This document shows, piece after piece, positions 1 through 8,183 of a DNA stretch of 23,187 nt. Every line of letters begins with the position of its first letter. Positions within the stretch are counted from its first letter, which is position 1. The position numbers and the translations under genes were made by a program. The DNA lies in the NCBI GenBank assembly GCA_903970295.1, contig CAJCHQ010000341.1:1-23187 (forward strand). The letters run 5' to 3'. Source of the DNA: Bryobacterales bacterium (GTDB lineage: Bacteria > Cyanobacteriota > Vampirovibrionia > Obscuribacterales > Obscuribacteraceae). The notes under the pieces are model-generated. The model searched no databases and had not been told where the DNA came from. It saw only the letters and a list, made by a program, of their open reading frames with translations.

Positions 1-789
1 GGCATCACTTACGATATTCCGCTCGACACGACCAAGGCTGTTACTGCCGGTATGAATGTAGTGCGTTTGAATTTGCGCAATTGCGGCAATACCTTGCATC
101 TTTCACCAACTCTCTATAACGCCGGCAATAGCGAGGACGTGCAAGCTGTAGTCGAAGAGCTGCGTGAGCGGGATGGCTTGACTAATATATTTCTTGTCGG
201 TTATTCGCTTGGTGGCAACATCGTCATGAAACTCGGTGGCGAATTGGGCGAACGTGGTTCAGGCCTGATTAAAGGCATTTGTGCGATTTCTCCTGCAGTC
301 GATCTGGCTGCCTGCGTCGACGCGATGGAGAAAGGTTTCAATTGGATTTACGAAACCAGATTTTTGCACAGTCTGAAGCAGAAAATTCGAGACAAGCAAA
401 AACTTTTTCCCAACGGTTTCACTTTGAAGCATCTCGGTCAAATTAAATCGGTGCGCCGCTTTGACGATCTATATACTGCTCCTGATGCCGGTTTCAGCGG
501 CAGCGCCGAATATTACGCGCGATGCAGTGCCATTAGAGTAATCGACCAAATTGAAGTGCCGACTCTGGTGATCACAGCCAAAGATGACCCGTTAGTGCCC
601 TTCCGCACATTCGCTTCCAAAAAATTCGAGAATCCCTCCTTGATGTTGCTTGCTCCAGACCACGGTGGTCATGCCGGTTTCATCAATGCTGAAAGAGAAC
701 GGCTCGATTCGGGCATTTTGATCGATCGTTTCTGGGCTGAAAATCGGGTGATTCAATTCTGCCAGATGATCGGCGCCGCGAAGCGCTAG
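1..789 (+). CDS. YheT-family alpha/beta hydrolase, 5' end outside window
   Basis: The reading frame is open from the first base, so the N-terminus lies outside the window; the ATG at 52 is internal. Visible features are those of YheT-like alpha/beta hydrolases (predicted esterases): the block RLNLRNCGNT followed by LSPTLYNAG, the nucleophile elbow GYSLGG (Ser codon at 205), the acid strand TAKDDPLVP and the histidine loop PDHGGHAGF. Together these give a complete Ser-Asp-His triad. The family acts in the cytoplasm on poorly defined ester substrates, so the true substrate cannot be named. It ends with TAG nine bases before the next ATG, so the small downstream gene is probably co-transcribed. 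Family call is strong; physiological role unknown. Confidence 0.9.
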   Translation, partial: GITYDIPLDTTKAVTAGMNVVRLNLRNCGNTLHLSPTLYNAGNSEDVQAVVEELRERDGLTNIFLVGYSLGGNIVMKLGGELGERGSGLIKGICAISPAVDLAACVDAMEKGFNWIYETRFLHSLKQKIRDKQKLFPNGFTLKHLGQIKSVRRFDDLYTAPDAGFSGSAEYYARCSAIRVIDQIEVPTLVITAKDDPLVPFRTFASKKFENPSLMLLAPDHGGHAGFINAERERLDSGILIDRFWAENRVIQFCQMIGAAKR

Positions 790-798
790 AATATAGGC

Positions 799-1134
799 AT
801 GGAATTTCCGGACTGGCTGACCAAAATCAAACAAGCGCGTAAGCGTGATGAGCTCTTCGCCATCCTCGATGATTTCCGCACGGGTGAATGGACTGATGAG
901 CAGCGTGCCACAGTCGGCCGTTTATATATCCGCCTTCTAGAAAACATGCAGCCGGCGCCAGATGCTCCTCCACCCGGCGCCAGCAAAGTGCCGGTGGCGG
1001 CCCCTTCTGGCGCTGCCAAAGTCGGCGCAAGCGGCGGCACGGGCGCTGATGGCAGCGCTGGCGCTGCGGCAGTGAAAACTGCCGCCGATGGCGAATCCGA
1101 AGCAGACGGTCCAGTCTGGTACGAAAAGATGTAG
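799..1134 (+). CDS. Small orphan protein with Ala/Gly/Pro-rich linker
   Basis: I do not recognise this 111-residue protein. Residues 1-50 look like a compact, charged helical domain (start MEFPDWLTKIKQARKRDEL, later TDEQRATVGRLYIRLLENM). Residues 51-95 are low-complexity Pro, Ala, Gly and Ser, probably a flexible linker. The last residues, GPVWYEKM, are aromatic and may form a short docking peptide. There is no signal peptide or membrane segment. The ATG lies nine bases after the hydrolase stop, with only a short AGG in front, so translational coupling to the hydrolase is likely. The initial domain reads as genuine coding sequence, but no function can be assigned. Confidence 0.65.
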   Translation: MEFPDWLTKIKQARKRDELFAILDDFRTGEWTDEQRATVGRLYIRLLENMQPAPDAPPPGASKVPVAAPSGAAKVGASGGTGADGSAGAAAVKTAADGESEADGPVWYEKM

Positions 1135-1270
1135 CGATCTCGAATTTGAGATGAAGTTCATATTGATGCTAAGATCTCGCCAGAGACAAAATTGCAAATC
1201 GCGCTTGTCCTGCTCAAAAGCACGGCAGTTGAGTACAGTCGCGTATTGTTGAAACAGACAGGAGTTGAAA

Positions 1271-1804
1271 ATGGCAGAGAACGATTCGGTTGTAGCAATT
1301 TTTACTAATCACACTGACGCTGAAGAAGCGATCAAGGAGCTGCAGAAATCAGGCTTTGATATGACCAAGCTCAGTATTGTCGGCAAGGATTACCACACGG
1401 AAGAGCACGTCGTCGGCTACTACAACATGGGCGATCGTGTCGCCAGTTGGGGCAAAGCTGGCGCCTTCTGGGGTTGGATCTGGGGGCTTGTATTCGGCTC
1501 AGCTTTTCTTTTCATCCCCGGCATCGGCATGGTCATGGTCGGCGGACCGATTGTCAGTTGGCTGATCGGCGCCCTCGAAACAGCCGTGGTCGTGGGCGGT
1601 CTCAGTGCTCTCGGCGCCGCACTTTTAACGGCCGGCATTCCTAAAGATAGCGTGCTCAGATACGAAACAGCACTTAAAGCCAATAAATTCGTGGTCATCG
1701 CGCACGGTACCACTGCCGAAGTGGAAAAAGCGAAAGGTATCCTCGACTCATACAAAGCCGAGGACACTACGATCCACAAAGAACTGGTCGGCGCCGTCAA
1801 GTAG
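1271..1804 (+). CDS. DUF1269-type general stress membrane protein
   Basis: A 177-residue protein. The start is the ATG at 1271, preceded by a good AGGAG ribosome site at 1260-1264; the TTG two codons earlier overlaps the ideal spacing and is less likely. Residues 1-50 form the ferredoxin-like domain seen in general stress protein 17M/YflT-like proteins (FTNHTDAEEAIKELQKSGFD, LSIVGKDYH). Residues about 65-125 are a glycine-rich hydrophobic stretch (GMVMVGGPIVSWLIGAL) that likely makes one or two membrane hairpins of glycine-zipper type. A second soluble part follows (LKANKFVVIAHG). Such proteins are usually induced by stress and sit in the envelope; the molecular role is unknown. The gene ends four bases from the convergent secreted-protein gene. 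Confidence 0.8.
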   Translation: MAENDSVVAIFTNHTDAEEAIKELQKSGFDMTKLSIVGKDYHTEEHVVGYYNMGDRVASWGKAGAFWGWIWGLVFGSAFLFIPGIGMVMVGGPIVSWLIGALETAVVVGGLSALGAALLTAGIPKDSVLRYETALKANKFVVIAHGTTAEVEKAKGILDSYKAEDTTIHKELVGAVK

Positions 1805-1808
1805 AGGC

Positions 1809-2258
1809 TTATTTTTCCAGCGTAATTTTGCCGGAAGCTTTGCCTTTGGCGCCTTTGAGCGAGCAATCGATATCGACCGGCCATTCTCCCACCGACGTGT
1901 TGTTGGCTACTTTCCAATTCCAAGTAGCAACGCCTTTATCGTCGGCATGCTGAGAATTCAGACCGGTCGATTTGGCTGGACCTGATTTCAAGCTGACTGT
2001 GATTTTGCACAGGGCGTTTGGTTCGGTCTGAATGCTGCAAGTGGCTTGTCCGCCAAGCTTCACTGGCGAAGACAAATTGGTGATTTTGACGGCCAGGTCT
2101 TTGGGCTTCTTCGTCTCTGTGCCACCGCTTTTACTCGCAAGCGCGGTTGTGCTGCTGGCTTTGGCTTTGGCCGCAGCAGGCAACGGCGATACTGATTGCC
2201 AGCCCATTACAACCGATAATGCCACCGTCAATAAAGAGGACGCGTATACTAATCTCAT
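1809..2258 (-). CDS. Secreted protein with Cys-containing beta-sandwich domain
   Basis: The chosen start is the ATG at 2258, with GGGAG five bases upstream, rather than the in-frame GTG at 2288. The product is 149 residues. It opens with a typical signal peptide (MRLVYASSLLTVALSVVMG, then an Ala-rich cleavage region), followed by an Ala/Ser/Lys/Thr linker to about residue 58. The C-terminal 90 residues alternate in a beta-strand manner with cysteines in QATCSIQ, ALCKITV and DIDCSLKG, suggesting an immunoglobulin-like fold, one disulfide and one free cysteine. It is probably exported to the periplasm or surface. No catalytic motif is visible, so a binding or structural role is only a guess. 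It converges on the DUF1269 gene. Confidence 0.7.
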   Translation of the reverse strand: MRLVYASSLLTVALSVVMGWQSVSPLPAAAKAKASSTTALASKSGGTETKKPKDLAVKITNLSSPVKLGGQATCSIQTEPNALCKITVSLKSGPAKSTGLNSQHADDKGVATWNWKVANNTSVGEWPVDIDCSLKGAKGKASGKITLEK

Positions 2259-2329
2259 CTCAACTCCCTGGTGTCTAAAAGCGGCCACGATTGTACCGAA
2301 GGATGTCCTTCATTTGCTGAGCCGGCGGC

Positions 2330-3562
2330 ATGAAAAGAAGAGAATTATTAATGCGTGCGTCATCTTGTCAATCTGTCAGCAAGAGCTTTACCGGCACAAC
2401 GACCGCTCCCTGGCGCACGACTATCTCGGCTGATATAGAACGTTGGTTAGTACTGCCTGAGATAAGCGAAGCAGAAGTATCTGGTGTCAGCTGGGATGTT
2501 GTCATCATTGGTGGTGGCATTGCCGGGCTCAGTGCAGCGCTTGCAGCGAGCACTGCAGGCGCTCAGGTTTTGCTTCTGGAACGGGCTCCAGGTCTCGGTT
2601 ATGGCGCCACCGGGCGCAATGCCGGTATTCTTGGTGCCGGCGTCAACACGCCACTCGTTAACATGCCGAAAGGCGATCCAGCCACGGAGTTGTGGCATAC
2701 TACATCCGAGCTGGTTCTGAAACTCTATCAGGTCGCCGACAGCCCAGACTCTTTGCTGAAAGCCAAAAACATAGGCGCTCTCTCGCTTGCGACTACCGAT
2801 ACAGCGAGTTCGCGCCTGCGCAAGGAAACGGTCGCGCGCAACAATTGCGGTCTGAAAGCTGAAATGATCGCACCGCAGGCAGTGCATAAAATGACTGGTG
2901 GTCTGCTTAATTTGCGCGGTGTCAAATCTGCGATGTGGTTGCCGGACGAAGGCCGGATCAACCCCCTCACGCTCCTCGCACACCAATGCCAAGCCGCTCA
3001 CAAAGCCGGCACCACGATGTTTGGAAAGGCCGAGGTTTTGGGGTGGAAAGAGATTTCCGCCAGGCATAATGGTGGCAGTGGCTCGCAGTGGCAATTAGAG
3101 CTCGCTGGTTCAGTGACCGTGCGTGCACGCGCCTTGATTGTTGCTACCGGACCCCTGGAAAAAGCCAATCAAAGAATTTATGCACTCAGCTTTAGACATG
3201 ATTTTCCGGATAACTTTCCGCTTTTTTGGGACGCTGCCCCATTCACTTATTATGATTACCGCTCAGGCGACGGTTATTTGACTGTCAGCGGCGGCCGGTA
3301 TGGAAAAGCCGGCAGCCGAGGCAACGACAGCCGTTATCACAAAGCGATGGCAGAGGCAACGCGGGCCTGGCTGCCCGAGCTTGCGACCGAAAACCCCAGC
3401 CATCAGTGGGCAGTAGATTTAAACGTCAGTCACGATCTGATGCCGAGTATTCGTAAATTCTCCCAAAAGGCGCCTGGTATGGCGATCGAGGGATTGGGCT
3501 CTCTGGGCGTTCTGCCGGGCATGATTTTAGGCGCCCGTGCCGGGCAGCTGGCTTGCCGTTGA
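2330..3562 (+). CDS. FAD-dependent amine/amino-acid oxidoreductase (DAO family)
   Basis: A 410-residue protein. After a 50-residue N-terminal extension, the dinucleotide-binding motif WDVVIIGGGIAGLSAAL is followed by an acidic strand end (LLLERA) and GYGATGRNAGI, the FAD-contact block typical of DAO-family enzymes such as gamma-glutamylputrescine oxidase (PuuB), glycine oxidase and sarcosine oxidase. Near the C-terminus PFTYYDYRSGDGYLTVSGG and GLGSLGVLPGMILGARAGQ match the family's substrate and FAD-closing segments. It would oxidise a C-N bond of an amine or amino acid and release H2O2. The downstream gene is putrescine aminotransferase, which makes an amine substrate attractive but unproven. 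The start is uncertain: the ribosome site is weak and ATG 2351 is an alternative. Confidence 0.85.
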   Translation: MKRRELLMRASSCQSVSKSFTGTTTAPWRTTISADIERWLVLPEISEAEVSGVSWDVVIIGGGIAGLSAALAASTAGAQVLLLERAPGLGYGATGRNAGILGAGVNTPLVNMPKGDPATELWHTTSELVLKLYQVADSPDSLLKAKNIGALSLATTDTASSRLRKETVARNNCGLKAEMIAPQAVHKMTGGLLNLRGVKSAMWLPDEGRINPLTLLAHQCQAAHKAGTTMFGKAEVLGWKEISARHNGGSGSQWQLELAGSVTVRARALIVATGPLEKANQRIYALSFRHDFPDNFPLFWDAAPFTYYDYRSGDGYLTVSGGRYGKAGSRGNDSRYHKAMAEATRAWLPELATENPSHQWAVDLNVSHDLMPSIRKFSQKAPGMAIEGLGSLGVLPGMILGARAGQLACR

Positions 3563-3583
3563 GATCACTACCATATCTTTAAT

Positions 3584-3616
3584 CCCCGAATTTGCCAATA
3601 TTGTTGCGATTTGGGG
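3584..3616 (+). terminator. Possible hairpin after the oxidoreductase gene
   Basis: CCCCGAAT (3584-3591) can pair with ATTTGGGG (3609-3616), eight pairs with one G-U, around an AT-rich loop containing CAATATTG. It lies 21 bases after the oxidoreductase stop. No uridine run follows, so termination would be weak; it could instead be part of the leader of patA. Confidence 0.3.
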
Positions 3617-3700
3617 TATTCTAATGAGGCAATATTTTGTCAGTGAGCTGGTTCCGGTGGAACTGTTGCTCATTTTCATTTTTAACCGCGGGGAAAACAA

Positions 3701-5062
3701 ATGACAAAGAATTTGTCAGCCGCATTGGCTAAATCACAAGAAGTATTAGATCTGATCGGCAAGCAAAAGCTTGATGTCGGTGAGCGCGAAAGAGTAATAG
3801 AAGATTCGGTCAAATATTGGACCGACCACGTCAATCCCGGTTTCCTGCAGTATCGCAAGTCTGTCAGCACTGATTACACGGCAGTCGAATGGGATGACGA
3901 AGGCGCCGTGTTCAGAGATGTTAATGGCAAAGAATTCATCGATATCTTAGGTGGCTTTGGCATCTACACGGTCGGGCACAGACATCCGAAAGTACTTAAA
4001 GCCGTCACCGACCAATTGCAAAAACAAGCGATTCACTCGCAAGAGCTGATCGACCCTTTACGCACTTACCTGGCGCACCTGGTTTCCTTGATTACGCCGG
4101 GCGCTCTTCAATATTCATTCTTGACCAACTCGGGCACCGAATCTATCGAAGGCTGTTTGAAAATGGCTATGCTGGCCACCGGTCGGCATCACTTTGTCGG
4201 AGCCGTCGGCGGTTTTCACGGCAAAACGCTAGGGTCTCTGGGTGGCACATCTAAAGCTGTTTTCCGGCAACCATTTCTGCCCTTGCTCAACTGGACTCAC
4301 GTGCCTTTCGGTAACGTCGATGCTTTGAAGATAACGCTCGAGACCACTGATTTCTCCGGCAATAAAGTGGCGGCAGTGGTGCTCGAGCCGATTCAAGGCG
4401 AAGGTGGGATCAATGTGGCGCCACCCGGATATCTGGCGGCTGCCCGCGAATTGTGCGACAAATATGGTGCCATGCTTGTCTTCGACGAAATTCAATGCGG
4501 CATGGCGCGTTCGGGTAAAATGTTCGCCTGCGAATTCGACGATGTGGTGCCCGACCTAATGGCACTGGGCAAAGGCTTTGGCGGCGGTGTCATGCCGATT
4601 GGTGCAGTTGTCGGCACGGCTAAGACCTGGGAAAAATACATCGACAACCCGTTTTTGCACACCACTACATTCGGTGGCAACCCCCTTGCCTGTGCGGCCG
4701 CCATCGCCACGATCAATGTTTTGTTGGAAGAAGATTTGACTAAGCAAGCTGAGGAAAAAGGCGAGTATATTCTCGATCAGCTGAATAAACTCATTGCTGA
4801 GTATCCGAAAGTGATGACCGCTGCCCGCGGGCGTGGTTTGATGCTGGGCATGGAGTTTGCCGGAAACGATACTGGGTATGAAGTTTCGAAAGAACTTTTC
4901 GCGAGAAACATTCTCATCTCGGGTACTTATATCAATGCTCGAGTACTTCGCGTCGAACCGCCTCTGGTGATCACCTACGAACAGATCGATACTTTCATCG
5001 AGGCTCTCGAGCAGTCGCTTCATCATGTTGCCAAAACAACTCGGCAGGCGGTGACTGCTTAG
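3701..5062 (+). CDS. patA: Putrescine aminotransferase
   Basis: A 453-residue class III, PLP-dependent aminotransferase that closely follows E. coli PatA (YgjG) through its whole length. Shared blocks include HVNPGFLQYRKSV, ILGGFGIYTVGHRHP, HSQELIDPLRTYL, SFLTNSGTES, VLEPIQGEGG, GGGVMPIGA and PFLHTTTFGGNPLACAAA. Lys291 in LGKGFGGG is the expected PLP lysine and Asp262 in FDEIQCG the pyridine-nitrogen aspartate. The enzyme transfers the amino group of putrescine (also cadaverine) to 2-oxoglutarate, giving 4-aminobutanal and glutamate in the cytoplasm. A GGGGA ribosome site precedes the ATG. The upstream FAD oxidase may act on the same class of amines. No gamma-aminobutanal dehydrogenase is in the window. 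Confidence 0.93.
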   Translation: MTKNLSAALAKSQEVLDLIGKQKLDVGERERVIEDSVKYWTDHVNPGFLQYRKSVSTDYTAVEWDDEGAVFRDVNGKEFIDILGGFGIYTVGHRHPKVLKAVTDQLQKQAIHSQELIDPLRTYLAHLVSLITPGALQYSFLTNSGTESIEGCLKMAMLATGRHHFVGAVGGFHGKTLGSLGGTSKAVFRQPFLPLLNWTHVPFGNVDALKITLETTDFSGNKVAAVVLEPIQGEGGINVAPPGYLAAARELCDKYGAMLVFDEIQCGMARSGKMFACEFDDVVPDLMALGKGFGGGVMPIGAVVGTAKTWEKYIDNPFLHTTTFGGNPLACAAAIATINVLLEEDLTKQAEEKGEYILDQLNKLIAEYPKVMTAARGRGLMLGMEFAGNDTGYEVSKELFARNILISGTYINARVLRVEPPLVITYEQIDTFIEALEQSLHHVAKTTRQAVTA

Positions 5063-5096
5063 CAAGTTCCAACGAAGCTTGGTATTATTAGTCCCT

Positions 5097-6473
5097 ATGC
5101 GATTCAAGCGTATCGTTGCTGCATTTTGCTTATCTGCAATTTGCGTTCTGCCGGGAAGCAGTCCGCCTACAGCTTCTGCATTGGCAGCCAGCACAGCCGA
5201 TGCGCCGCAGGCCGAGAGCAAGCCATCAACGCCCAGTCAGATCTATGCCAAGGTCTGGAAGCTTGTCAAAGATGGTTACTTCGATCCGAAGTATAACGGG
5301 CAAGATTGGGATAAATGGGAACATCGCTTCGACGGTAAATTCGAAAACAAAGAAGATGCATATCGGGCGATCAACACCATGCTCGCCAGTCTTTCCGATC
5401 CTTGGACGCGCTTTCTGGATCCTAAAGCCTGGAAAGATGAGCAACTGCAAATAGTGGCAAAGCTCGTGGGCATCGGCGTGCGCATTGGTGTGGCTGCGGA
5501 CAGAAACGTAATGGTAGTGGAGCCGGTTGAAAATTCGCCGGCAGCTAAAGCTGGAGTTTTGCCTCTCGATGAGATCGTCGAAGTCGATGGCAAATCAGTA
5601 GAAGGATTCGAACCGGACAAAGTATCGGCGTTGTTGAAAGGAAAAATCGATACGTCAGTTAAAGTGACGGTTCTGCGCGAAGGCACCAAACGCCTGGAAT
5701 TTGAAATAGTGCGCGACGAAATTCCGATCAAATCAGTGGTTGATGTCGAAATGCTCAACAGCCAGGTCGGTTACGTGCGACTGAGTACTTTCATGTCTGC
5801 AGACGCCGGAGCCGAGATGATCACTGCGCTTTCGAAGCTCAGCCCGGCGCGCGGCATCATTCTCGATCTGCGCGACAATCAAGGTGGGCTGGTCACTAAT
5901 GCAATTACGATCGCCAACATATTTCTCGATCGTGGAGTGATCGTTTACACGCGCGGGCGCGATGGTATCAATCGTACGACTTTTTCCAATGCCAAGCCCG
6001 CGAGTGGCAGCATGAGTCATCAGGCGCTAGTGGTCTTGATCAATGGGCGCAGTGCCAGTGCATCCGAAATCACAAGCGGCGCCCTGAAAGAGAATGGACG
6101 GGCGACACTGGTGGGTGAGAAGAGTTTTGGCAAGGGACTTGTGCAAGCGGTGATGAAAGTCGATGATGAATCAGGAATGAACATCACGATTGCCCGCTAT
6201 CTTACGCCCAACGGCAACGATATTCACAAGCTGGGCATTAAGCCCGAGTATGTCGTCGAGATAAAACCGACTGAGTTGGCGACGAGCGGCCCCTGGTGGT
6301 ACAACAGCAGCAAAGACATGAACACGAAGGATTTCAAACCACGCAAAGCGCGCGATGGTTCCGATCTGCAATTGAACGAAGCGCTCAATGTCATGGCTCA
6401 GAAACTGGAGGCCAAACCGGACGAATTCAAAATCAAGATGCCGAGCGAGAGCATCTGGAGCAGCACGCGGTAA
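5097..6473 (+). CDS. S41 family C-terminal processing protease (CtpA/Prc type)
   Basis: The chosen start, ATG 5097, gives a 458-residue exported protein with a signal peptide (MRFKRIVAAFCLSAICVLPG); an in-frame TTG at 5079 would add six residues. The order is a helical N-terminal cap (about 45-110), a PDZ domain (about 118-205, with GIGVRI and SPAAKAGVLPLDEI) and the S41 protease core. The catalytic Ser321 in GRSASASEI and Lys346 in GEKSFGKG are 25 residues apart, exactly as in E. coli Prc, and Gln350 completes the usual triad. It would cleave C-terminal tails of periplasmic or lipid-anchored proteins. A TATTAT box ends eight bases before the ATG, so a nearly leaderless transcript is conceivable. 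A 60-residue hydrophilic tail follows the core. It converges on the GT20 gene. Confidence 0.92.
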   Translation: MRFKRIVAAFCLSAICVLPGSSPPTASALAASTADAPQAESKPSTPSQIYAKVWKLVKDGYFDPKYNGQDWDKWEHRFDGKFENKEDAYRAINTMLASLSDPWTRFLDPKAWKDEQLQIVAKLVGIGVRIGVAADRNVMVVEPVENSPAAKAGVLPLDEIVEVDGKSVEGFEPDKVSALLKGKIDTSVKVTVLREGTKRLEFEIVRDEIPIKSVVDVEMLNSQVGYVRLSTFMSADAGAEMITALSKLSPARGIILDLRDNQGGLVTNAITIANIFLDRGVIVYTRGRDGINRTTFSNAKPASGSMSHQALVVLINGRSASASEITSGALKENGRATLVGEKSFGKGLVQAVMKVDDESGMNITIARYLTPNGNDIHKLGIKPEYVVEIKPTELATSGPWWYNSSKDMNTKDFKPRKARDGSDLQLNEALNVMAQKLEAKPDEFKIKMPSESIWSSTR

Positions 6474-6479
6474 AGGGTA

Positions 6480-7964
6480 TTAGCCGAATTTGCGCATCGG
6501 CGCCTCGGCTGTCATGCTGGCAAGAGAAGCACCAGCCGCAGCGGCAGCCGGTTGTTGATGTGTCACTGAGCGCCACCATGATTGCATGGGGTTGCGGTCC
6601 AATCTGTTTTGTAGAAGTTGATAGCGCATTTTTCTTTCGACCATCGGCATTGCTAAAGCTTGAGCGATCGAGTCGCATGTTTCATGAGCCTTGAGCGGAT
6701 CTGCCGGCAATGAATATTCGCCCAGTTCCTGCCATGCTCCAGCACCTGGCGAAAGCATAAGGACGCCTGGATTTGTCTTCTGGCAGGCAATGAATTCTTT
6801 GGCGGTGAGATTCAAGCCGTCGCGCACTGGATTGACCAGCATAGCCGTCGCGTGTCTGTACAAGTGAGACAACTCTCTGGGAGCAACTGGTTTTTCCAGC
6901 CACACTATTGGCGCCCAATTTTCTGTGCGCCAGCGTTCATTGACTGTGCGTGCTAATTCCTGGCAGCGGTCCCAATATTGATCGAATGCACCTATACCGG
7001 CTCTGCTGCGACCGCAGATCTGAACGAAAGAAATACGATTTTGATAAATCGGATGTTCTTCAAGAAAACGATCGACTATGCGCATTCTTTCGTGTACGGC
7101 TTTGGTGTAATCTGCGCGATCTACAGAGAGGATGATTCGCTGTCCCGAGAGATGCTGGAGAACTTCGGGAATGGCATCTTCGTCGTGGCTAGCGGCCAGC
7201 TGTGACCATTCGGCAGCGTCGATGCCTAGAGGATGGACAATCACTTGAGTGCCGGAGTATGTCGACACTGCTTGCGGATATCTATACGGCCGCAGAATGT
7301 ATGAATCAGACAAGCTCCGTTCATAATCCGAAAAGTGTGGTTCGTGCGCGATTTGGCGTTTGCGAACGAAACGACTTTGCGTGTTAACGACATACTGAGG
7401 CATATTCTCTGCCACGAATGCGTTGAAATTGTCGGCGTACTCATCAGTGTGGAAACCGACGCTATCTGCGGCAAGGAGCCCGGCTGCGATGTCGGCGATA
7501 ACTGGTTTGTATTCCTCGTTAACATTTTTGGGCCAGGGAATATGCCAGAAAGCAACGCTGTGATTACCGGCTTTCTTCAGGTGTGCGGGCATCAGTGCGA
7601 GTTGATAATCATTGACGAAGAACCGCTTTTTGTGACGTTGTTCAAAGTTTATGTAATCACCGAACAAGCGATTGAATTTGCAGTAGTGACTGTAATCGTC
7701 TAAACGGTAAGTCGCATGCTCCGGCAAATCGTGCATGATTGGCCAGAGAAATTCATTGCAAAAGTGATAATGGCCGTCGACTATGGTATCAGCGATCTGA
7801 GTGACAAATTTGGTCTCGCTTGAGTCGTGACGAATAGTGCTGAGCGACTTGTCAAATAGGAACCACCAGGATGCGTCTGGGTGTTTTTGGCTCCGCCTCG
7901 CAGTATCTAGCCCTGTTGAGACACCGCCAGCTGCGCCCGGTCCACGGTACGAAACTATATCCAT
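6480..7964 (-). CDS. GT20 glycosyltransferase (trehalose-6-phosphate / glucosylglycerol-phosphate synthase type)
   Basis: The 494-residue protein keeps the GT20 landmarks: an N-terminal strand with a glycine pair (IVSYRGPGAAGGVS), FLWP at 72-75, VNDYQLALMP at 117-126, FWHIPWP at 139-145, VHPLGID, RADYTK at 283-288 with the phosphate-contacting Arg and Lys, and VNPVRDGLNLTAKEF near 378-391. It would join a glucosyl unit from a nucleotide sugar to glucose-6-phosphate (OtsA) or glycerol-3-phosphate (GgpS), making the phosphorylated precursor of a compatible solute. Sequence alone does not settle the acceptor. There is no fused phosphatase domain and no phosphatase gene nearby. The C-terminal 30 residues are Ala-rich and atypical. 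It is divergent from an ion antiporter, which fits an osmotic-stress role. Confidence 0.85.
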   Translation of the reverse strand: MDIVSYRGPGAAGGVSTGLDTARRSQKHPDASWWFLFDKSLSTIRHDSSETKFVTQIADTIVDGHYHFCNEFLWPIMHDLPEHATYRLDDYSHYCKFNRLFGDYINFEQRHKKRFFVNDYQLALMPAHLKKAGNHSVAFWHIPWPKNVNEEYKPVIADIAAGLLAADSVGFHTDEYADNFNAFVAENMPQYVVNTQSRFVRKRQIAHEPHFSDYERSLSDSYILRPYRYPQAVSTYSGTQVIVHPLGIDAAEWSQLAASHDEDAIPEVLQHLSGQRIILSVDRADYTKAVHERMRIVDRFLEEHPIYQNRISFVQICGRSRAGIGAFDQYWDRCQELARTVNERWRTENWAPIVWLEKPVAPRELSHLYRHATAMLVNPVRDGLNLTAKEFIACQKTNPGVLMLSPGAGAWQELGEYSLPADPLKAHETCDSIAQALAMPMVERKMRYQLLQNRLDRNPMQSWWRSVTHQQPAAAAAGASLASMTAEAPMRKFG

Positions 7965-7992
7965 GTGAGGTTACCTGTGAATAGAAAAATGA

Positions 7993-8045
7993 GGCGTCAA
8001 AGAACTTTGTTAAGTTCTATTTGTAAAGGCATCGTAAGGGACGCC
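7993..8045. promoter_or_regulatory. Nested inverted repeats between divergent osmotic-stress genes
   Basis: A perfect 7-bp inverted repeat AGAACTT-tgtt-AAGTTCT occupies 8001-8018, and outside it GGCGTC (7993-7998) mirrors GACGCC (8040-8045). They lie in the 219-base gap between the GT20 gene (leftward) and the antiporter gene (rightward, start 8184). The position fits an operator for a dimeric regulator controlling both genes. Downstream, TATGAT (8077-8082) could be a -10 box for the antiporter with TGGACA 19 bases before it. All of this is inferred from symmetry only. Confidence 0.35.
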
Positions 8046-8183
8046 TATTATTGGACAAAGGTTCCTCATCCTTAGATATGATTGAAAGCTCGAATCTATG
8101 CCGATTCCAGCCGCGAGCCAAGCGATGACAAAAGATGGCGGGCGGCGGAACTTAGCCGTAATCTCCAACTGCCAGCGAGTCCG

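Noticed and set aside
1135..1152. ATCTCGAATTTGAGAT near-palindrome after the orphan gene
   Set aside because: Short, AT-rich and imperfect; could be chance and has no uridine run.
2447..3094. 215-codon open frame on the minus strand inside the oxidoreductase gene
   Set aside because: It is a shadow of the FAD enzyme, whose motifs are unambiguous on the plus strand.
5083..5088. TATTAT box just before the protease ATG as a leaderless promoter
   Set aside because: No -35 element at a suitable distance; mentioned only in the gene entry.
4556..5221. 221-codon open frame on the minus strand across the patA/protease junction
   Set aside because: It is antisense to two well-supported genes and shows no domain.
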